Shown piece by piece: positions 63,992-64,000 of a DNA stretch of 64,000 nt. This DNA comes from Mesorhizobium koreense. Its GTDB lineage: Bacteria; Pseudomonadota; Alphaproteobacteria; Rhizobiales; Rhizobiaceae. Made by a program: the position numbers and the translations under genes. Numbering within the stretch: position 1 is the first letter of the stretch; each line of letters opens with the position of its first letter. The notes beneath the pieces were generated by a model that was given only the letters and a program-made list of their open reading frames with translations, searched no databases and had not been told where the DNA came from. The stretch covers positions 1,612,001-1,676,000 of the forward strand of contig NZ_CP134228.1 of assembly GCF_031656215.1 (NCBI RefSeq), given 5' to 3'.

Positions 63992-64000
63992 TTTCGGCCG

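Overview
The window looks like a chromosomal segment of a GC-rich alphaproteobacterium of the order Hyphomicrobiales (Rhizobiales), probably near Mesorhizobium/Phyllobacteriaceae. This rests on family resemblance and gene order: tolB-pal-ybgF-tilS-ftsH, the aerobic cobaltochelatase genes cobS/cobT, a DUF1127 mini-protein, and rhizobial-type intergenic palindromes. No search was run. Coding density is high, and I saw no CRISPR array, rRNA, intact insertion sequence or prophage.

Layout. 1-5.9 kb: the Tol-Pal envelope cluster (tolB 3' end, pal, ybgF/cpoB), then tilS and ftsH, ending at a hairpin terminator and a long nested palindrome. 6.1-9.9 kb: an amidase divergent from a 2-oxoglutarate/Fe(II)-type oxygenase, then an ArsR regulator with an SRPBCC partner under an apparent palindromic operator. 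9.9-16.8 kb: corC-like, aroB and aroK (overlapping), an FAD oxidoreductase, a one-TM protein overlapping xerD, and accA. 17-22.3 kb: a YafK-type L,D-transpeptidase lipoprotein, a TusA-like protein, a CobW-type GTPase, a D,D-carboxypeptidase, an M20 amidohydrolase and tRNA-Arg(CCU). 22.4-30.5 kb: a complete kdp potassium system (kdpE, D, C, B, A, F) plus a second 27-residue membrane peptide ahead of kdpF.

30.7-42.3 kb: an accessory carbohydrate-uptake region. A ribose-type ABC importer (binding protein, fused ATPase, two permeases) has a small SGNH hydrolase at its 3' end. Divergent from it are a second SGNH hydrolase and a ROK-family repressor with a degenerate sugar-kinase domain, followed by an Fbp/Afu-type ABC importer. 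A 24-bp palindrome in the divergent promoter is the obvious candidate operator. Both hydrolases resemble the mycobacterial acyltransferase/esterase MsAcT, so the region may import and de-acylate (or acyl-modify) a sugar ester; this is inference.

42.3-47.2 kb: an MFS transporter, a PuuE/allantoinase-like deacetylase and a hydantoin/allantoin-racemase-like protein lacking the usual second catalytic cysteine. They are accompanied by an unusual regulator that fuses an IS481-transposase-type DNA-binding domain to a GntR-FCD repressor. 47.2-64 kb: bolA, a J-domain protein, cobS-(GFA-like)-cobT, a secreted phytase/esterase-like protein, a polysaccharide flippase with a CelD-type acetyltransferase, two EamA exporters, a His/Arg-rich Tat substrate, tRNA-Leu(CAA), yqaA, dsbB, an HNH endonuclease, alkA-type glycosylase, gluQ, a small membrane protein, a YihY-family protein and a short-chain dehydrogenase.
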